From Methylophilus medardicus (GTDB lineage: Bacteria; Pseudomonadota; Gammaproteobacteria; Burkholderiales; Methylophilaceae): a stretch of 64,000 bases of DNA. The DNA lies in contig NZ_CP040948.1 in the NCBI RefSeq assembly GCF_006363955.1, forward strand, positions 186,001-250,000. The letters are read 5' to 3'. The position numbers were made by a program, and so were the translations under genes. The notes beneath the pieces are model-generated. The model saw only the letters and a list, made by a program, of their open reading frames with translations, was not told the DNA's origin and ran no database searches. Shown in pieces: positions 1 through 7,897 of this stretch. Every line of letters begins with the position of its first letter. Position 1 is the stretch's first letter.

Positions 1-1
1 G

Positions 2-1954
2 CATGAAAAATTCTTATGGGCACTGCGTCGCGGTGCCATCCCGGCGGGTCGGATTACCTCAAACGCCGGTGCTCAAGAACACAAACCAGCGACTTCAACC
101 ATTAACTGCACGGTGTCTGGCGTGGTTGAAGACAGCATGGACGATATTTTGGGCAAAGTGCACGAAGCCGGCCTGACCCTCAAAGCGGGTTGCGGCATCG
201 GTTATGAATTTTCTACCCTGCGTCCAAAAGGTGCGTTTGTGGCAGGCGCAGGTGCCTACACCTCTGGCCCGCTGTCGTTCATGGATATTTACGACAAAAT
301 GTGTTTCACCGTGTCGTCGGCTGGTGGCCGTCGTGGAGCGCAAATGGCCACGTTTGATATCAGCCACCCAGATGTGACCGACTTTATTAAAGCCAAGCGT
401 GAAAATGGCCGTTTGCGTCAATTCAACTTAAGCTGCCTCATCACCAAAGAGTTTATGGAGGCGGTGAAAGCCGATGACGAATGGCGCTTGGCATTCCCCG
501 TCACTGAGAAAGAAGCCATTATTGATGGCCTCAATGTGAACGACGAGTCGCAAGTGGTCTGGCGTGATTGGCCCATCAAGGGCAAATATCTGACCAAAAC
601 CGAGGGCCCCGAAGCGGGTAAAGTGGCTTGCCGCATCTATAAAACCATCAAGGCGCGCCGCTTGTGGGATGTGATTATGTCCTCCACCTACGACTTTGCA
701 GAGCCGGGCTTTATTTTGATCGACCGCGTCAACGAGATGAATAACAACTGGTTTTGCGAAAACATCCGCGCCACCAACCCTTGTGGTGAGCAACCACTGC
801 CGCCATACGGAGCTTGCTTGTTAGGCTCGGTGAATCTCACCAGATTTGTGCGGCAACCGTTTACCGACGAGGCCTACTTTGATTGGGACGAATACCGTGA
901 AGTGGTCAGCGTGTTTACCCGCATGCTCGATAACGTGGTTGAAATCAACGGCTTGCCCTTAGAGCAACAACGCCAAGAAATCGCGCGCAAACGCCGCCAT
1001 GGCATGGGCTACCTCGGTTTGGGCTCCACCCTCACCATGCTCAAAATGAAATACGGCGAAGAAGATTCAGTCAAATTCACCGAAGAAGTCACCCGCATCA
1101 TGGCCGAAGTGGGCTGGGAGATCGGCGTGCAACTGGCCGAAGAAAAAGGCCCGGCACCGATCATGGACGAAAAATTTGAAGTCACCGCCGACATGCTGCG
1201 CGTGCGCCCAGAAATGGCCGCCGATGGCATTAAAGTGGGCCAAAAACTGGCCGGTAAAGTGCTGCTGGGTAAATACAGCCGCTACATGCAGCAGTTTCCC
1301 GAAGGCCTGCGCAACCAGATCGCCACTAAAGGCGTGCGCTTTACGCACCATAGCTCTATTGCGCCGACGGGCACCATTTCACTGAGCCTTGCCAACAACG
1401 CCAGCAACGGCATCGAGCCGAGCTTTGCGCACCACTATGCGCGTAACGTGATTCGTGAGGGCAAAAAATCCAAAGAAAAAGTCGACGTATTTAGCTACGA
1501 GCTGTTGGCTTACCGTGAGCTGATTAACCCTAACGCGATGCCGTTTAGCGATAAGCCCGAAGAGCAGCTGCCAGACTACTTTTTAGATTCATCCACCATC
1601 ATGGCCAAAGCCCATGTGGATATTCAAGCGGCCGCACAAAAATGGATTGATAGCTCTATTTCAAAAACCATTAACGTGCCCACCGACTACGACTTTGAAG
1701 ACTTTAAAAACATCTATCTCTATGCCTACGACAAAGGCCTCAAAGGGTGCACCACTTTCCGGTTTAACCCAGAGGCTTTCCAAGGCGTGTTGGTGACCGA
1801 AAAAGACCTCGAGAGCACCACCTACAAGTTCACGCTTGAAGACGGCACCGAGATCGAAGCCAAAGGCAACGAAGAGATTGAGTACGACGGCGAGATTCAT
1901 ACGGCGGCAAACCTCTTTGATGCATTTAAAGAGGGCTACTACGGAAAGTTTTAG
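2..1954 (+). CDS. nrdJ: Adenosylcobalamin-dependent (class II) ribonucleotide reductase, catalytic part NrdJa; 5' end cut by window edge
   Basis: Reduces ribonucleotides to deoxyribonucleotides with a B12-generated thiyl radical, in the cytoplasm. The reading frame is open from base 2, so the gene starts outside the window; 650 residues are visible. Visible landmarks are the N-terminal stretch GRITSNAGAQ and the active-site motif NPCGEQPLPPYGA with its cysteine codon at 782. The large subunit lacks the C-terminal cysteine-rich tail here; that part is carried by the separate downstream gene, the NrdJa/NrdJb split known from Pseudomonas. It needs adenosylcobalamin, which fits the B12 salvage block at 49.7-57.8 kb. 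Confidence 0.93.
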   Translation, partial: HEKFLWALRRGAIPAGRITSNAGAQEHKPATSTINCTVSGVVEDSMDDILGKVHEAGLTLKAGCGIGYEFSTLRPKGAFVAGAGAYTSGPLSFMDIYDKMCFTVSSAGGRRGAQMATFDISHPDVTDFIKAKRENGRLRQFNLSCLITKEFMEAVKADDEWRLAFPVTEKEAIIDGLNVNDESQVVWRDWPIKGKYLTKTEGPEAGKVACRIYKTIKARRLWDVIMSSTYDFAEPGFILIDRVNEMNNNWFCENIRATNPCGEQPLPPYGACLLGSVNLTRFVRQPFTDEAYFDWDEYREVVSVFTRMLDNVVEINGLPLEQQRQEIARKRRHGMGYLGLGSTLTMLKMKYGEEDSVKFTEEVTRIMAEVGWEIGVQLAEEKGPAPIMDEKFEVTADMLRVRPEMAADGIKVGQKLAGKVLLGKYSRYMQQFPEGLRNQIATKGVRFTHHSSIAPTGTISLSLANNASNGIEPSFAHHYARNVIREGKKSKEKVDVFSYELLAYRELINPNAMPFSDKPEEQLPDYFLDSSTIMAKAHVDIQAAAQKWIDSSISKTINVPTDYDFEDFKNIYLYAYDKGLKGCTTFRFNPEAFQGVLVTEKDLESTTYKFTLEDGTEIEAKGNEEIEYDGEIHTAANLFDAFKEGYYGKF

Positions 1955-1960
1955 TGTTTG

Positions 1961-2084
1961 CCTGCTGCGCTCGCCATTGCGGCGTTAAAAAGCAGTTTTA
2001 AATCCTCATGTACTATTTGTACACTCCGGTTTAAAACCGCTTTTCGCCTAGCACTGGCATCGCTCGCGACGGCAACCATCTAAC
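1961..2084. repeat. Large imperfect hairpin repeat between nrdJa and nrdJb
   Basis: Bases 1988-2013 and 2019-2044 form inverted arms of 26 bases with 20 matches around a 5-base loop. Outside them the halves around 1961-1985 and 2045-2084 (GCGCTCGCCATTGCGGCG against CGCCTAGCACTGGC) continue the symmetry less exactly. I see no second copy in the window. It resembles the dispersed intergenic palindromes common in betaproteobacteria. It may act as a terminator or mRNA-stability element between the two reductase genes. Function is inferred from structure only. Confidence 0.6.
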
Positions 2085-2136
2085 ACTTAAGATGAATTAA
2101 TACAGAATATTTAGCACTCCAACTGAGGAGAACAAC

Positions 2137-2829
2137 ATGGCAATCAAAATCGACAAAAAAATCACCGCTTACAAACTGGTGACCGATGAAGACAAAAAAG
2201 CAAGCGAAGCCGCTGCGCAAACCGCCAGCAACGTGATTCAAATGGGTGAGCCGCTTGGCCGCCCAGACATGCTGGTCGGCAACACCTACAAAATCAAAAC
2301 GCCGGTGACCGAGCACGCGCTCTACATCACCATCAACGACGTCATCATGAACGAAGGCACGCCGCACGAGCACCGCCGCCCGTTCGAGATCTTCATCAAC
2401 TCCAAAAACATGGAGCACTTTCAGTGGATCGTCGCGCTCACCCGCGTCATGTCCGCCGTGTTTCGCAAAGGCGGCGATGTCACCTTTTTGGTTGAAGAAC
2501 TCAAAAGCGTATTTGAGCCCAGCGGCGGCTACTTTAAAAAAGGCGGCAAATTTGTGCCGAGCTTAGTCGCTGAAATCGGCGAGGTGGTTGAAAAACACCT
2601 GCAAGAAATCGGCATGCTCAAAAAACCCGGCTTAGACGAACACCAGCAAAAATTGGTCGAAGAGAAAAAAGCTGAATACCTGGAAAAACACGCCAAGTCA
2701 GGCGAAGAGTCAAACGACGAAGGCTTCCCCAAAGGCGCACAGCTTTGCAAAAAGTGTAATACCAAGGCAAGCATATTGATGGATGGATGCATGACTTGCT
2801 TGAATTGTGGTGATAGTAAGTGCGGATAA
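2137..2829 (+). CDS. nrdJb: NrdJb, TSCPD-domain subunit of the split class II ribonucleotide reductase
   Basis: A 230-residue protein matching the separate C-terminal part of split B12-dependent ribonucleotide reductases. The N-terminal two thirds is a TSCPD-type domain (EHRRPFEIFINSKN, then the helix WIVALTRVMSAVFRKGGD). The C-terminal end is rich in cysteine, with CKKC near residue 208 and CMTCLNCG near 219-225. In the family these cysteines pass electrons to the active site and may bind zinc. A good ribosome-binding site (GAGGAGAA) precedes the ATG. It lies 182 bases after nrdJa and is separated from it by the hairpin repeat, so the two may be expressed at different levels. It is followed by a clear terminator. 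Confidence 0.85.
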   Translation: MAIKIDKKITAYKLVTDEDKKASEAAAQTASNVIQMGEPLGRPDMLVGNTYKIKTPVTEHALYITINDVIMNEGTPHEHRRPFEIFINSKNMEHFQWIVALTRVMSAVFRKGGDVTFLVEELKSVFEPSGGYFKKGGKFVPSLVAEIGEVVEKHLQEIGMLKKPGLDEHQQKLVEEKKAEYLEKHAKSGEESNDEGFPKGAQLCKKCNTKASILMDGCMTCLNCGDSKCG

Positions 2830-2845
2830 GTTGATCTACGTTTTT

Positions 2846-2870
2846 AAAGGAGCTTTTTTGCTCCTTTTTT
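2846..2870 (+). terminator. Rho-independent terminator after nrdJb
   Basis: Stem AAAGGAGC (2846-2853) pairs perfectly with GCTCCTTT (2860-2867) across a six-T loop and is followed by more T. It lies 17 bases after the nrdJb stop and marks the boundary to the AT-rich accessory patch. Confidence 0.88.
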
Positions 2871-2888
2871 AATATACACAGGGTAAAT

Positions 2889-5069
2889 ATGGTGAAAATT
2901 AATAAGCCTAAAAGGGCAATAATTGCTTATTGTGTTTTAGCTCAAAGATTACAAAATAAAAATATTTCGCGAATGCAAGCGCTGACGCCATTTTTAGCAG
3001 AAGCATCCCAGGATTTTGTTGGAGAGCTTTTTAATTCCGAGCTTTTTTCGAAAGCTGTAGAAGATAGATTTGGTTTAAAGATACCAAGGCTTGCTGTATT
3101 GGGACTGGCAGAACAAATGGCCGCAGATGGCTTATTAAAAAATGTTTCTGAAGATGTTCAGAAACCCATTTACCAATTTTCGGAAGTTATCTTAGATGAG
3201 AGTTATTTACCACTAACTGAGCCGCAGGTTGAGGCAATATTGGGAGACTTTGTTGAATATGCTAGAAAAGACTTAGTAATTGGGGACTTAACAGACGATC
3301 AATTGCATGAAGCCTTTGTAAGTAGATTACTGAATATTGACTCGCTTAAAATTCTTACTAGAAAAGAAACAGGTACCTCGGTAAAAAGAACATCAAATAC
3401 TCTAATTTTAAACAAGGGCAGCGAGAGTCAAAGCGCAGACGAAAAACTTTCTTATCATCTAGATTATTTGGTTTCACAATTTCTAATTGATTTAAGAGGC
3501 AGTGACCCCCGAAGGTTCGAGCAAATTTCTGATGTTGCTTTTGCAAGTATGGCTGCTGAAGCGTTGGCATGTTTTAGTGATCCAATAGAAGATTCCACAG
3601 ATTTATCTACTCTAACTGTGTATTTGGACACTCCTCTGTTGTTAGATATGCTAGGAGTTAATAGTGAGTACTCCGAATATGGTACAGAGCTTCTTGAGGC
3701 AATCAGGGCTTCTGGAGCAATGCCCGCTGTATTTGAGCATTGTATTGTCGAAGCTGAAGTCGCTATCCAAGCTCAGCTCACTTATTTGAGATCGGGTATC
3801 AATCAGCAAAGTGAAAGGTACCATTATTCAGCAAAACCAGATTTATTAAATGCCCTAGTTAATAATGTTGCTGATCGCGTTTACAAGCGTTTGAAAATCC
3901 AAGTTCAGCGTGATCCAGAAATTCAACTTCACAAACGAAATCCTAAAATAATTGGTGATATTGAATCGGAAATGCAGGCGAGAATGGCCCGCTGGGGTAA
4001 TGATGAAGCAATAAGTCATGATAAAAAATCAATACTTACTTTAATAACTATTAGTGACTCAATTAAACCCCCATCAAGAGTTTGCGATAGTAAATGGATT
4101 TTTCTTACAAGAAATACAACATTAGTTGCGATTGCAAATGATGTATGGAAAATTTGGTTAAAAGGTACTAATAATGGACTACCCTTTTCATTTATTGAGC
4201 GTGTTTCGCCAATATCAATGTCTGATAAGCAATTTTCAGGATATTTATGGGCTAGATCAGGTCATGGCAACGGTAAGGTTACTAGAGCTAGACTATTAGC
4301 ATATTGTTCTTCAGCGATAAGACCAAGGGCGGATATTAAAGCTAAAGCTTACAATATGGCGATTGATTTATTTGGTAAACCTGAAGCAGAAGATATTGCG
4401 GCTTTATTGGAGGACACTGAAGGGGTTAAAGCTCTTATGAGAGTTACAAGGGGTGATCCAGAGGATATAACTCCAGAAAGACTACCTCTTATAATTGAGA
4501 GAGTTAAGACGGCAGCTGGTGAATTTGCTGCTGGTAAGGTAAGAGAGGAAAAAGAGCTCGAAATAACTAAGCAAAAGGAAGATTTCGATACTGCTATAAA
4601 AGAGACAACGACAGAGTTTTCAACACAATTAAATCTGAAGGATAAGCTACTTATGGATAAAGAGCTGGCCATTTCAGCATTAGAAATTCAAAATGAAACA
4701 TTAATAAACTCCGTCAGAAGTTCACAAGAAGAAATAGAAGCCAGATCCACGCAAATTGAAAGAGTAGCACACAATAAAGCACATAGATGGTATAGCGTAT
4801 CAAGGTGGACTATTTGTATCTTTCTAGTGGTGCTTCTGACTTATTTGGCTGATGTGCCTATATTAAAAAATCCAGACAATTCCTTTTATTTGAAGCTAAT
4901 TAGCTTAATCATAACTTTTTCATTGGCTTGGTTTGTTCCCGAAGTGGTTTTGGGAAGCGTGTTTATTAAAATTGCACAATATCGATTTAGAACTGTCGTC
5001 GAATTAGCAGAACCTAAATTAATTGGTAGAGAGAAAAATAGAGATTATTCAAAAAAATGGATTGATTGA
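2889..5069 (+). CDS. Large PIN-like nuclease-domain protein with coiled coil and two C-terminal membrane segments (unrecognised family)
   Basis: A 726-residue protein I cannot assign to a named family. Residues 1-100 are helical and could be a winged-helix-like domain. A PIN-like core follows: VYLDTPLLLDML with D247, acidic helix residues near 280, D378 in SHDKKSIL, and the strand WIFLTRNTTLVAIA with N409 where PIN nucleases often have Asp. Residues about 545-635 are charged and look like a coiled coil. Two hydrophobic helices (about 640-658 and 668-692) come before a basic tail. This suggests a membrane-anchored RNase-type effector facing the cytoplasm. Base composition is much more AT-rich than the neighbours (about 35-40% GC by eye), pointing to horizontal transfer. 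The ribosome-binding site is weak. Nuclease activity is inferred from motif shape only. Confidence 0.6.
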   Translation: MVKINKPKRAIIAYCVLAQRLQNKNISRMQALTPFLAEASQDFVGELFNSELFSKAVEDRFGLKIPRLAVLGLAEQMAADGLLKNVSEDVQKPIYQFSEVILDESYLPLTEPQVEAILGDFVEYARKDLVIGDLTDDQLHEAFVSRLLNIDSLKILTRKETGTSVKRTSNTLILNKGSESQSADEKLSYHLDYLVSQFLIDLRGSDPRRFEQISDVAFASMAAEALACFSDPIEDSTDLSTLTVYLDTPLLLDMLGVNSEYSEYGTELLEAIRASGAMPAVFEHCIVEAEVAIQAQLTYLRSGINQQSERYHYSAKPDLLNALVNNVADRVYKRLKIQVQRDPEIQLHKRNPKIIGDIESEMQARMARWGNDEAISHDKKSILTLITISDSIKPPSRVCDSKWIFLTRNTTLVAIANDVWKIWLKGTNNGLPFSFIERVSPISMSDKQFSGYLWARSGHGNGKVTRARLLAYCSSAIRPRADIKAKAYNMAIDLFGKPEAEDIAALLEDTEGVKALMRVTRGDPEDITPERLPLIIERVKTAAGEFAAGKVREEKELEITKQKEDFDTAIKETTTEFSTQLNLKDKLLMDKELAISALEIQNETLINSVRSSQEEIEARSTQIERVAHNKAHRWYSVSRWTICIFLVVLLTYLADVPILKNPDNSFYLKLISLIITFSLAWFVPEVVLGSVFIKIAQYRFRTVVELAEPKLIGREKNRDYSKKWID

Positions 5070-5145
5070 TGATTAGGCTAGAAATAGATAGGGGAAAACA
5101 GGGTCAAGTCTTGCATTCCAACATTTCGATTGCTAAAGCCGCAAA

Positions 5146-5200
5146 TTGCAAGTGTTTAAAAGTTGCTATACACTAGTGCCATATACACTTTGACGGGGGG
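5146..5200 (+). promoter_or_regulatory. Probable vapBC promoter and operator
   Basis: TTGCAA (5146-5151) and TATACA (5167-5172) make a possible sigma70 promoter with a short spacer. The sequence TATACAC occurs at 5167 and again inside ATATACAC at 5181, two direct repeats 15 bases apart. VapB-type antitoxins autoregulate by binding repeats in this position. A run of G (5195-5200) serves as the ribosome-binding site for vapB. Confidence 0.35.
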
Positions 5201-5208
5201 TATGAGCG

Positions 5209-5445
5209 ATGGCTAAAAGCACAGTTTTTATTAACAATCGCACTCAAGCTGTACGCCTGCCTGCTGAAATGCGTTTGCCAGAGGATGTGAAGCAGGTCAA
5301 CGTGCGAGCACGTGGTAACGAGCGCATCATCACGCCGATTGCTGAAACCTGGGATAGTTTTTTTAACGCTAACGTCACTATTAGCGATGATTTTATGCCC
5401 GCACGGGCTAGCCAAACCCAGCAAGATCGTGAAGCTTTTGAGTGA
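5209..5445 (+). CDS. vapB: VapB-type antitoxin
   Basis: A 78-residue protein with an AbrB/SpoVT-like swapped-hairpin N-terminus (STVFINNRTQAVRLPAEMRL) typical of VapB antitoxins, and a flexible acidic C-terminal part (WDSFF, then DREAFE) of the kind that wraps the toxin. It should neutralise the downstream VapC and repress its own promoter. The stop codon overlaps the GTG start of vapC by two bases, so the two are translationally coupled. The ATG at 5209 sits 8 bases after a G-rich ribosome-binding site. Confidence 0.88.
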   Translation: MAKSTVFINNRTQAVRLPAEMRLPEDVKQVNVRARGNERIITPIAETWDSFFNANVTISDDFMPARASQTQQDREAFE

Positions 5446-5849
5446 TTACCTATTTACTCGATACCAATATTGTCATCTATGTGATTAAGCGCCGCCCGGT
5501 TGAGGTGCTGGGGGTGTTTAATAGCAACGCTACGCGTATGGCTATCTCGGTGATTACGTTAGCGGAGTTGATGCACGGCGCAGAAAAAAGTAGCAAACCT
5601 GCTGAAAACCTTGCGGTGGTGGAGGATTTTTGCAGCCGATTAAGTATGCTGCCCTATACAGAAAAAGCCGCTCAACATTATGGTCAAATACGCACCGCGT
5701 TAGAGAAAAAAGGCGAGCCGATTGGTGTGAACGATTTGCATATTGCTGCTCATGCGCGTAGCGAGGGGTTGATTTTGGTGACAAACAACGAAAAGGAATT
5801 TGCAAAAGTGCCATCACTGCAAATAGAAAATTGGGTGACTAACCTTTAG
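5442..5849 (+). CDS. vapC: VapC-type PIN-domain ribonuclease toxin
   Basis: A 135-residue PIN-domain toxin. The expected metal-binding acidic residues are visible: D7 in YLLDTNIV, E42 in AELMHGAEKS and D98 in GVNDLHIAAHA. The C-terminal strand LVTNNEKEFAKV is typical of VapC. Family members cut tRNA or rRNA when the antitoxin is degraded. It starts with GTG overlapping the vapB stop. Base composition is closer to the host than that of the preceding PIN-like gene, so the two need not have arrived together. Confidence 0.9.
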   Translation: MITYLLDTNIVIYVIKRRPVEVLGVFNSNATRMAISVITLAELMHGAEKSSKPAENLAVVEDFCSRLSMLPYTEKAAQHYGQIRTALEKKGEPIGVNDLHIAAHARSEGLILVTNNEKEFAKVPSLQIENWVTNL

Positions 5850-5913
5850 CGTGGCACGCAAGGGCGGTATTGTGAACTCGGCAATATTCTGCGGCATCAT
5901 CCCTTTCAAATTT

Positions 5914-5936
5914 GGCGCACCATAAATCAATGCGCC
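5914..5936. repeat. Short REP-like inverted repeat
   Basis: GGCGCA (5914-5919) and TGCGCC (5931-5936) form an inverted repeat with an 11-base loop, next to CCCTAC. It resembles repetitive extragenic palindromes, but only one copy is visible here. Confidence 0.3.
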
Positions 5937-5952
5937 CTACATTTCAACTAAA

Positions 5953-5967
5953 GCCGCCAATGGCGGC
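5953..5967. terminator. Hairpin between convergent vapC and the next gene
   Basis: GCCGCC (5953-5958) and GGCGGC (5962-5967) form a GC-rich stem with a 3-base loop between two convergent genes. T-runs are short on both sides, so it is only a modest candidate for a bidirectional terminator. Confidence 0.4.
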
Positions 5968-5978
5968 ATTCTTGGTCA

Positions 5979-6839
5979 TTAACTCACATCCATCCATTGC
6001 GCTGCACCTCGTGACGAGGCCCTTACCGCTTGTTGGTAGGTGGCAGTCCTTGGCAGATGGTCAGCAATTTCGTTGAGGGATATGTAGCCGGGGTCTAACC
6101 GATAATCTTTTTCACGGAATATGCTGTGCTCTTGGGCATAGCTTTCTGCCAATGCCCTGAGTGATTCGGTGAGAGGTTTGGTTGGGTCGCTGGGGGTAAA
6201 GTCGCCAATCAGCCAAAGGTGAACATCTTCATCTTGGGTATAGCCCGCTTTGGGGTCGGCCAGTTGATAGGCATGGGCTATTTTGGCTTGGTTTTCAACC
6301 TCGGCTGGGTCGCCGTAGGCCACTTCATAATATTTCACTGGTGCGGTAAGTAGCGAGGTGGGGCCGTCAATCGGCACTTGGCCCACTGCATAATAGCCTG
6401 CCATCGCCCGCAGGCTTTTTAAATGGTGCTCTTTGCCCACAAAGTGGATGGTTTCACCGCCTGCTTGCAGTTCTTTAATGCCCGCCGCCATGTCTTTCGT
6501 GGCGGTGTAAATGAGCGCGGCAGCATGGTTGGCCGCTTTGTTTGCTAGGCTGTAGTTGATCATCGCCGTGCCATTGCAATAGCGCTCCATCGCACTGGCG
6601 GCGGCGACTGCATTTTGCGCATCAAGCACCACCGAGACTGCCATTTTAGTGCCGTTTTGATTACCCCCAGCCAATGCCGCCAGCCAGTTGTGCAGTTGCT
6701 CTGCGGGCCACTCAGGGTATTGTTCACTGACAAGTGCAAACACTTGTGGCAATAGCGCGGTTTGTTCAGCAGTGCTTAGGTGTTGTAGCCGTAATGTTTT
6801 GTAGGTTGGCGGTAGGGTGAAATCGTCGGGCGTGGACAT
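5979..6839 (-). CDS. Uncharacterised 286-residue soluble protein
   Basis: I do not recognise this protein. It has no signal peptide or membrane segment and is rich in Ala, Glu and Gln. The central part (VAAASAMERYCNGTAMINYS, then IKELQAGGETIHFVGKEHHL) alternates strands and helices in a way that could fit a GNAT-like acyltransferase fold, but no acetyl-CoA loop is evident. The C-terminal 40 residues (EIADHLPRTATYQQAVRASS) are helical. It is a single gene, convergent with vapC and separated from the upstream PEP-CTERM gene by a hairpin. GC content and codon use match the host. Confidence 0.6.
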   Translation of the reverse strand: MSTPDDFTLPPTYKTLRLQHLSTAEQTALLPQVFALVSEQYPEWPAEQLHNWLAALAGGNQNGTKMAVSVVLDAQNAVAAASAMERYCNGTAMINYSLANKAANHAAALIYTATKDMAAGIKELQAGGETIHFVGKEHHLKSLRAMAGYYAVGQVPIDGPTSLLTAPVKYYEVAYGDPAEVENQAKIAHAYQLADPKAGYTQDEDVHLWLIGDFTPSDPTKPLTESLRALAESYAQEHSIFREKDYRLDPGYISLNEIADHLPRTATYQQAVRASSRGAAQWMDVS

Positions 6840-6934
6840 GGTAATGTTGTTTGCTTATTTTTAGAGTGTTCAGTTCGGCTGCTTAAGTCAGTGCAACACA
6901 GCGAGTCAATAGTCTATATTGGATTGAATGATAA

Positions 6935-6953
6935 GGGCTGCGTTTGGCAGCCC
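6935..6953 (-). terminator. Hairpin downstream of the PEP-CTERM gene
   Basis: GGGCTGC (6935-6941) and GCAGCCC (6947-6953) pair perfectly across five bases. It lies just after the stop of the minus-strand gene that ends at 6987. The tract that follows on the minus strand is only moderately T-rich. Confidence 0.55.
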
Positions 6954-6986
6954 TGAATTTTTATTGCTGAAAGGGTATTTGCTGCC

Positions 6987-7760
6987 CTATTTTTTTATCC
7001 ATTTTTGACGACGCCTCAAATATAGTAAACCTAGCCCTGCGAATAGCATCGCAGGTGCAGAGGGTTCAGGCACATAGAGTGGTGGCTGGTCGGGGAAGGG
7101 TTCTGGGATTGGCGTGGCGGTTGAGATGAATTGTGTTGCTAGGCCATATCCGGCTTCAGAAAAGACATTGGGGTTTCCGCCATACACTCCATTCACAAAT
7201 CGGCTGATTAATGGAGAGCCACCTGCTGCAAAGCCTGTGAGTGGAATGCCTCCGTTGATGTTTGAGATTCCGATTAAAAGGTTGCCTGCATAAGGGTCGT
7301 ACAAGTAAGGCGTGGCAAATGGTATTGCAATATCAAACACATCGTCCCCACTGGAAGATAACGAGACGGTGCCTGAGAAGATGGTCACTGTATTCACGCC
7401 AAGGTTAGCTGCAAACGAATTTGAAAGGGCTTGATTCGCGTAGTCCCCATAAAAAGAACCGACATTGCTGAGTGTGGTGGATAGCGTCAGGGTGAAGCTG
7501 AGGGACGTGGGCTCAAATCCACCTGAGCCGCCTTGTGCGGGTTTAAAACGGATGCCCGTAATTTCTAAAGGATCAGTGCCAAACTGGTAATGCGAGTAAA
7601 ACTGCTGGTACTCGATGACTTCATTGACCGGGCAACTGCCAAAAGGAAAGCAGTTACTCGAATTGTCGTAATCAAACGTGACGTTTGCGTTGACTGATTG
7701 AACGCCTGCTAAAGAAGACAGCAGGAGGAGGAGCGTGCCAAATTTCTTAGGGAGCATCAT
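6987..7760 (-). CDS. PEP-CTERM sorting-signal surface protein
   Basis: A 257-residue exported protein. It starts with a cleavable signal peptide (MMLPKKFGTLLLLLSSLAGV, cut near VNA). It ends with the tripartite PEP-CTERM signal: VPEPSAPAM, a short hydrophobic helix (LFAGLGLLYL) and the basic tail RRRQKWIKK. Such proteins are processed by an exosortase (EpsH/XrtA type) and tied to extracellular polysaccharide or the cell surface. The exosortase is not in this window. The body is beta-rich and low in charge, with many Gly, Ser and Asn, and a Cys pair near the mature N-terminus (NCFPFGSCPV). The exact role is unknown. Confidence 0.85.
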   Translation of the reverse strand: MMLPKKFGTLLLLLSSLAGVQSVNANVTFDYDNSSNCFPFGSCPVNEVIEYQQFYSHYQFGTDPLEITGIRFKPAQGGSGGFEPTSLSFTLTLSTTLSNVGSFYGDYANQALSNSFAANLGVNTVTIFSGTVSLSSSGDDVFDIAIPFATPYLYDPYAGNLLIGISNINGGIPLTGFAAGGSPLISRFVNGVYGGNPNVFSEAGYGLATQFISTATPIPEPFPDQPPLYVPEPSAPAMLFAGLGLLYLRRRQKWIKK

Positions 7761-7897
7761 GTGTATTTCCTTTTCAAAAAATACTGCGCTTCAACAAAAT
7801 CAAAATGAACTGCACATTAACTCTAGGCGGTCGTGTATCTGCTACACTAATCCTATTTTAATCAATTAGATACAACAATCGTCTATTGGCTGATTTG

